Assembly (NCBI GenBank): GCA_002749535.1
Contig: MZZL01000032.1
Coordinates: 1 to 18,419, forward strand
Origin: Apophysomyces variabilis
Taxonomy: Eukaryota; Mucoromycota; Mucoromycetes; Mucorales; Mucoraceae
Reading direction: 5' to 3'
Length of the DNA: 18,419 bases
The notes under the pieces were generated by a model. The model made no database searches. It was not told where the DNA came from and saw nothing but the letters and a program-made list of their open reading frames with translations. Below are positions 15,376 through 18,419 of this stretch, piece after piece (positions within the stretch are counted from its first letter, which is position 1; each line of letters starts with the position of its first letter). Made by a program: the position numbers and the translations under genes.

Positions 15376-16051
15376 TGCACAACGTCTTGTATAGAAAGGT
15401 CTTTCCTATACCTGCTGAGCCTTGCAGAAAAGACTGTGCAGATTCAGATGATGACTATATTTGTGATATAACTGTTCCAAAGGCAACTTCTTAATCTAAA
15501 TTCAGTTTGTTATACATGCTTTCAAAAGCACTGGCTTTCTGGTAGGTATCATACTGTTACTGTTCATTGTCTATTATCTGGTTGCCTAAAGACTGAAATG
15601 TCCAGTTATAGCAAGGAGATGGGAGTCTATACTGCTTTATATCATAACCCATATCTTTAAGTTCTCTTTGAATCAGATCAAGTCTATAATTGCTTATAAG
15701 ATTCTTGAGTTCTTTAAAGAATAGTGTGCCTGAATCATTCTGATTGGCTCTCTCATACTCCCTGTGTAGGAATTCTTTTTAAAGATCATCACAAATTTAA
15801 AATTTAAATCTCTCTCACATATTTGCAGGATCTGTCATGTTTCTATGAATTAGTGCTAAAATGAAAAGCTATCTTAAGCTGTTTCTCAAACAGACATGGA
15901 TAACTTCATTAAAGCAGAGGACCTAATTTTGATCATTCTATAGAAGACTTTGAGCAATATATGCCTGCTTAAAGGTAGAATGTACTATATATCTATCTTA
16001 GCCATCTGTTATAGTATGCAGATCTTCAAAAAAAGAAGGACCAGGTACAAC
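15376..16051 (-). pseudogene. Helitron PIF1-like helicase, N-terminal part with Walker A
   Basis: On the minus strand, VPGPSFFEDLHTI begins the fragment (family form: GPTSFEDL followed by a TVDG-like turn). TFKQAYIAQSLL, a damaged CLNEA-like region (CFNEVIHVC), RNMTDPANM-stop-ERF (family: NP-LWERF), and EYERANQND follow. Next are LISNYRLDLIQRELKDMGYD, YRLPSPCYN, a region with two stops, and FLQGSAGIGKTFLYKTLC. This last is the Walker A P-loop (G-x4-GKT) of PIF1/Helitron helicases that unwind DNA during rolling-circle transposition. The sequence ends at the hAT-2 right terminus immediately after the P-loop. Several stops are visible, so it is dead. Confidence 0.85.
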
Positions 16052-16069
16052 TACTGCAGTTAAAAGGAT

Positions 16070-16216
16070 GTTTTACCCTGGGTAAAATCTGGATAAAACG
16101 TCAAATATTACCTGCATTTTACTCACATTTTACCCACGTTTTACCCAGTGGATAAAACTTTTGAAAAGTGGGTGAAACATACCTTTTACCCATATTTTAC
16201 CCACATTTTACCCACC
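16070..16216 (+). repeat. Left-end GTTTTACCC iterons and palindrome
   Basis: GTTTTACCCTGGGTAAAAT at the start is a near-perfect palindrome. Further copies of ATTTTACCCAC, GTTTTACCCAG, GGATAAAAC and GGGTGAAAC follow in both orientations every 10-20 bp up to about 16216. The right end has fewer copies (17311-17360). This is typical of transposase-binding iterons at element ends. Confidence 0.75.
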
Positions 16217-16229
16217 TTCTATACTGTTA

Positions 16230-17300
16230 TTAATTGGATTAAACAGTATGTGTCAGACATAATTATATTAATGCTATTGGACTAAGTTATATACATTTAA
16301 CAACTAACATTAGAATTTTATTTGACTATATTCTTTTCTTTAAGCTCTTTTATTAGATTAACTTACTTATAATAATACATGCTATTAAAGCTAATGATTC
16401 TTATCTAGTCTTTCTGATTGGATGCTCTTTCCATTGCATTTATTGTTTTAGCCAATAAAATACACTTCTTTATCATATACAACAACACTTCTTAGCCTTA
16501 TATATAGAGAAAACAAACATTTTTATTTTATTGAAGATATATAATATAATATATAAACAGGTATCTAACTTTATGATTGAATCTATATAATCTTACCTAA
16601 TTACTGAAGGCTAAAGAAGCATAGAATTTAAAAAATGATAATTAGTAAAACATATGGCATAGCAATAACAAACGGCAACATTATATATAGGCTTACAAAA
16701 GATTATCTTGATGAATAATCAAGTTACAATATAAAAAAAATCTGTACCATTAAAATATATGTCATGTTTCTCTGTTTCCATATTTTTTAAAGAAAGAAAA
16801 AACTACTCTATAAGACAAATAAAAAGTCAAAATTAGTTACATTTAGGTCAATCAATCAAAATACCTTAGTTAAAAGTAAGAAGCAAGCTTTCCTATAATG
16901 TTGCAATTATATCAGCTATTAAAAGAAAAAAAAGAATAAGGTGCTGTCAAATGAAGATAAAAGCTTACTAGTAAAGAACACGCTTTCAGGTCAAGGATGT
17001 ATATTGTTAAGATAATATATCATCAACATTGTGAAAGTGAGTTTGCTGATGAAAAAGTACTAAAAATGCCATAGAGTGAAAAAAAGCAGAGGAAAAAGTT
17101 TGTGAAAAAAAACTGATAATAAAAAGAAAATGTAAATAACTCCATAAAAAAGAAAAAAAACCATGTTAAAAGCGCATGATATAAATATTGACGTAGTTCC
17201 TAAGAATTATACATACACTGTCATACTGCTTATATTTTTACATTTGCTAGTTTTTCTCTTTTGAGAAAGGAGAGACTGAACAATACTGAAGATTGCTCCC
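16230..17300. other. Featureless AT-rich interior of the TIR element
   Basis: I see no coding frame, RNA gene or tandem repeat here, only A/T runs and occasional AT-rich palindromes (for example ATATAATATAATATAT near 16540). Confidence 0.5.
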
Positions 17301-17310
17301 CCCATAAGAA

Positions 17311-17360
17311 AGTGGGTAAAACATCATGTATTACCCAGAGGTAAAATGTAGGTAAAACGT
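17311..17360 (+). repeat. Right-end GGGTAAAAC iterons
   Basis: GTGGGTAAAACATC, TATTACCCAG, AGGTAAAATG and AGGTAAAACGTC are four copies of the motif seen at the left end, mostly in inverted orientation, directly next to the right terminal repeat. Confidence 0.75.
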
Positions 17361-17376
17361 CTACTCTACTGCAGTA

Positions 17377-17993
17377 AACTGTCAACAGCATTTATAGGTA
17401 GTACCTTTTGCCAGCAAAAGGGCTGCAATGGTACATTCTGCCAATCTGATACTCTTATTTTCACTGAAGCCAAACTCATCTGCAGTGATCCTAATGAAAA
17501 TAAGCAGGAAAATCATGGTAAAGGTACTTGATCATATTAAAGTTTTGCCAATAATAGTCAAAGTAGCTCATAAGCATTGTGTAACTATTCTTCATCCTTT
17601 ATGCAATCTTTTCTTAGTTGCTATCTTGGTCAAAATATATAGGCTGTTCTCCAAAAAGATGTATGCTAAGATGAAGCACAGGTGGAAACTCTTTATAGAA
17701 AGGGAATTTAAAAAGATTCTATGCTGCTTCTGTCAGACCAATATACCTACTACTCAGATACCACTAGATCTTGTCATGTTCATTCCTGATTTCTAAGCTA
17801 GTGCGGTCAGGTCCCTTATAAATATACTTGTTAATATATTTGATACTCTTAATTGTTATACAGACTTCCACATTAATGTGTGCCTTATACTTCTTAAGCA
17901 AATAAGCATTGTATAGTATGACCCATATATTGTTGATATAGAATGTTTCTCCTAAATAAGATGGATAGTGAACAGCATATCTCACTCCATTAT
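17377..17993 (-). pseudogene. Helitron RepHel, conserved block between Rep and helicase
   Basis: From 17985 down, NGVRYAVHYPSYLGETFYI is followed by NNIWVILYNAYLLKKYKA, HINVEVCITIKSIKYINKY and IYKGPDR. This corresponds to the RWVVPYNPYLL, HINVEVC and KYIYKYIYKGHD hallmark of Helitron proteins. After a stop come traces equivalent to the family's AWRLF-FP, HLSIHL, YFD-, and IGRMYHCSPFAGKRYYL-stop-MLLTV, where the 1,325-bp element interrupts the frame. The plus-strand frame at 17428-17796 overlaps this region and is a shadow. At least seven stops are present, mostly explained by Trp or Gln/Arg codons that have become stops. Confidence 0.85.
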
Positions 17994-18002
17994 TATATTA
18001 AT

Positions 18003-18026
18003 AATACAGTAGCACTATGGTAACAG
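18003..18026. other. Possible terminus of another element
   Basis: The Helitron frame ends just before an ACAGTAGCACTATGG sequence that leads straight into the palindromic array. An abrupt change from coding relic to repeats suggests an insertion boundary, but the other end is beyond the window. Confidence 0.35.
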
Positions 18027-18260
18027 GGTTCACTAAAAGTAGGGAAAATCCCTAAAAGTAGGGATCCCTATTTTTGTCAAGTAGTGAAAAAGAGAGAAAA
18101 GTAGTGATCACTAAAAGTAGGGAAAGTTCACTTAAAGTAGGGATCCCTATTTTTGTAAAATAGTGAAAAAGAGAGAAAAGTAGTGATCACTGAAAGTAGG
18201 GAAATTTCACTTAAAGTAGTGATCACTCACATTAGAGAAAGTAGTGAAAAGTAGTGATAA
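18027..18260 (+). repeat. 79-bp tandem repeat array with nested palindromes
   Basis: GGGATCCCTATTTTTGT recurs at 18061 and 18140 (period 79). It is followed each time by a block with AAAGAGAGAAAAGTAGTGATCACT and then AAAGTAGGGAAA, TTCACTTAAAGTAG. A degenerate partial unit precedes and follows. Each unit contains two perfect 10-bp palindromes, AGGGATCCCT and AGTGATCACT, in an alternating CACTAAAAGTAGGG framework. Confidence 0.85.
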
Positions 18261-18419
18261 CAAGTAACGGTTTTTATTGGATAAAACGACCCCTGCATTT
18301 ACACAAACAATAACATACACCTAATGTATCTTTCTACTTTACTGCACTTACCGAATGTTAAAGGAAGCTGTAACAAATACTATATCCTATAATCACGCAC
18401 CTGCTTTAATATACCAGAG
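18261..18419. other. Unassigned right edge of window
   Basis: The Helitron Rep nuclease part expected here on the minus strand is not recognisable in any frame. No repeat or RNA gene is seen. A GATAAAACGACC near 18280 loosely resembles the TAAAACG iterons of the TIR element but is isolated. Confidence 0.4.

Larger units (their letters stand above)
16052..17376. mobile_element. 1,325-bp non-autonomous TIR element inserted in the Helitron
   Basis: The plus-strand left end is TACTGCAGTTAAAAGG, leading to ATGTTTTACC. The inverted right end is TACTGCAGTAGAGTAG, leading to ACGTTTTACC. Both flanks carry AAC (16049-16051 and 17377-17379). Removing the element and one AAC rejoins the Helitron frame at LLTV to VPGP, so the boundaries and the 3-bp duplication are supported by the host reading frame. 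Inside is AT-rich DNA without coding capacity. Both ends carry iterated GTTTTACCC motifs. A 3-bp duplication is known for PIF/Harbinger and CACTA elements, but neither the AAC target nor these termini fits those superfamilies clearly, so I leave it unclassified. Confidence 0.8.
15376..17993 (-). mobile_element. Helitron RepHel relic, interrupted twice
   Basis: Minus-strand coding traces run from 17985 down to 15376 with a 1,325-bp foreign insert (16052-17376) removed. They match the order of the C-terminal half of Helitron RepHel proteins: the post-Rep conserved block, then the PIF1-type helicase up to Walker A. hAT-2 cuts the helicase just after Walker A. The remaining helicase motifs are not found on the far side of hAT-2. 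The HUH nuclease part should lie beyond 17993 but is not recognisable there. Confidence 0.85.

Noticed and set aside
17428..17796. 122-codon plus-strand frame, Ile/Leu/Lys-rich
   Set aside because: The opposite strand carries Helitron motifs through the same interval; the plus-strand translation resembles no family.

Overview
The window looks like nuclear DNA of a eukaryote, most likely a fungus. It is AT-rich, carries a canonical eukaryotic tRNA-Asp gene, has short (about 55-60 nt) GT-AG introns inside transposase genes, and is otherwise almost wall-to-wall transposable elements (TEs) of the kinds common in large repeat-rich fungal genomes. An early-diverging lineage is plausible, but the genus cannot be named from sequence alone. 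No host protein-coding gene is visible; the only apparently functional host gene is the tRNA-Asp(GTC) at 10711-10782 on the minus strand.

Layout. (1) 1-~4060, minus strand: a Ty3/Gypsy LTR retrotransposon running off the left edge. In transcriptional order it has LTR, primer-binding site, Gag, zinc knuckle, protease, reverse transcriptase, RNase H and integrase. It is less AT-rich than its surroundings and recently inactivated by a few stops and missense changes. (2) ~4030-10690, plus strand: an older gutted LTR element. LTR A (4107-4391) is followed by a decayed gag (4475-4945) and an internal loss filled by two hAT transposons. A short 3' tail with a purine tract precedes tandem LTRs B and C (10030-10690). 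(3) 4950-5807, minus strand: hAT-3, the 3' half of a hAT transposase, truncated exactly at the edge of hAT-1. (4) 5808-9901, plus strand: hAT-1, full length, dead transposase. (5) tRNA-Asp sandwiched between LTR C and a minus-strand solo LTR D (10794-11119). (6) 11174-15375, plus strand: hAT-2, a diverged full-length sister of hAT-1 with nearly identical internal distances. (7) 15376-17993, minus strand: a Helitron RepHel relic, cut by hAT-2 just after its helicase Walker A motif. It is split again by a 1,325-bp non-coding element (16052-17376) with terminal inverted repeats and a 3-bp target duplication. (8) 18003-18419: an array of palindrome-bearing 79-bp repeats, perhaps the end of another element.

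The order of insertion can largely be read from which element interrupts which. Premature stops in hAT-1, hAT-2, the Gypsy element and the Helitron are mostly explained by C-to-T or G-to-A transitions (CAA/CAG/CGA to stop, TGG to TAG/TGA). This suggests cytosine-methylation decay or a RIP-like process rather than random drift. The most novel-looking items are the 1,325-bp TIR element with GTTTTACCC iterons, the matched hAT pair with GATCTGATC subterminal arrays, and the palindromic 79-bp array.
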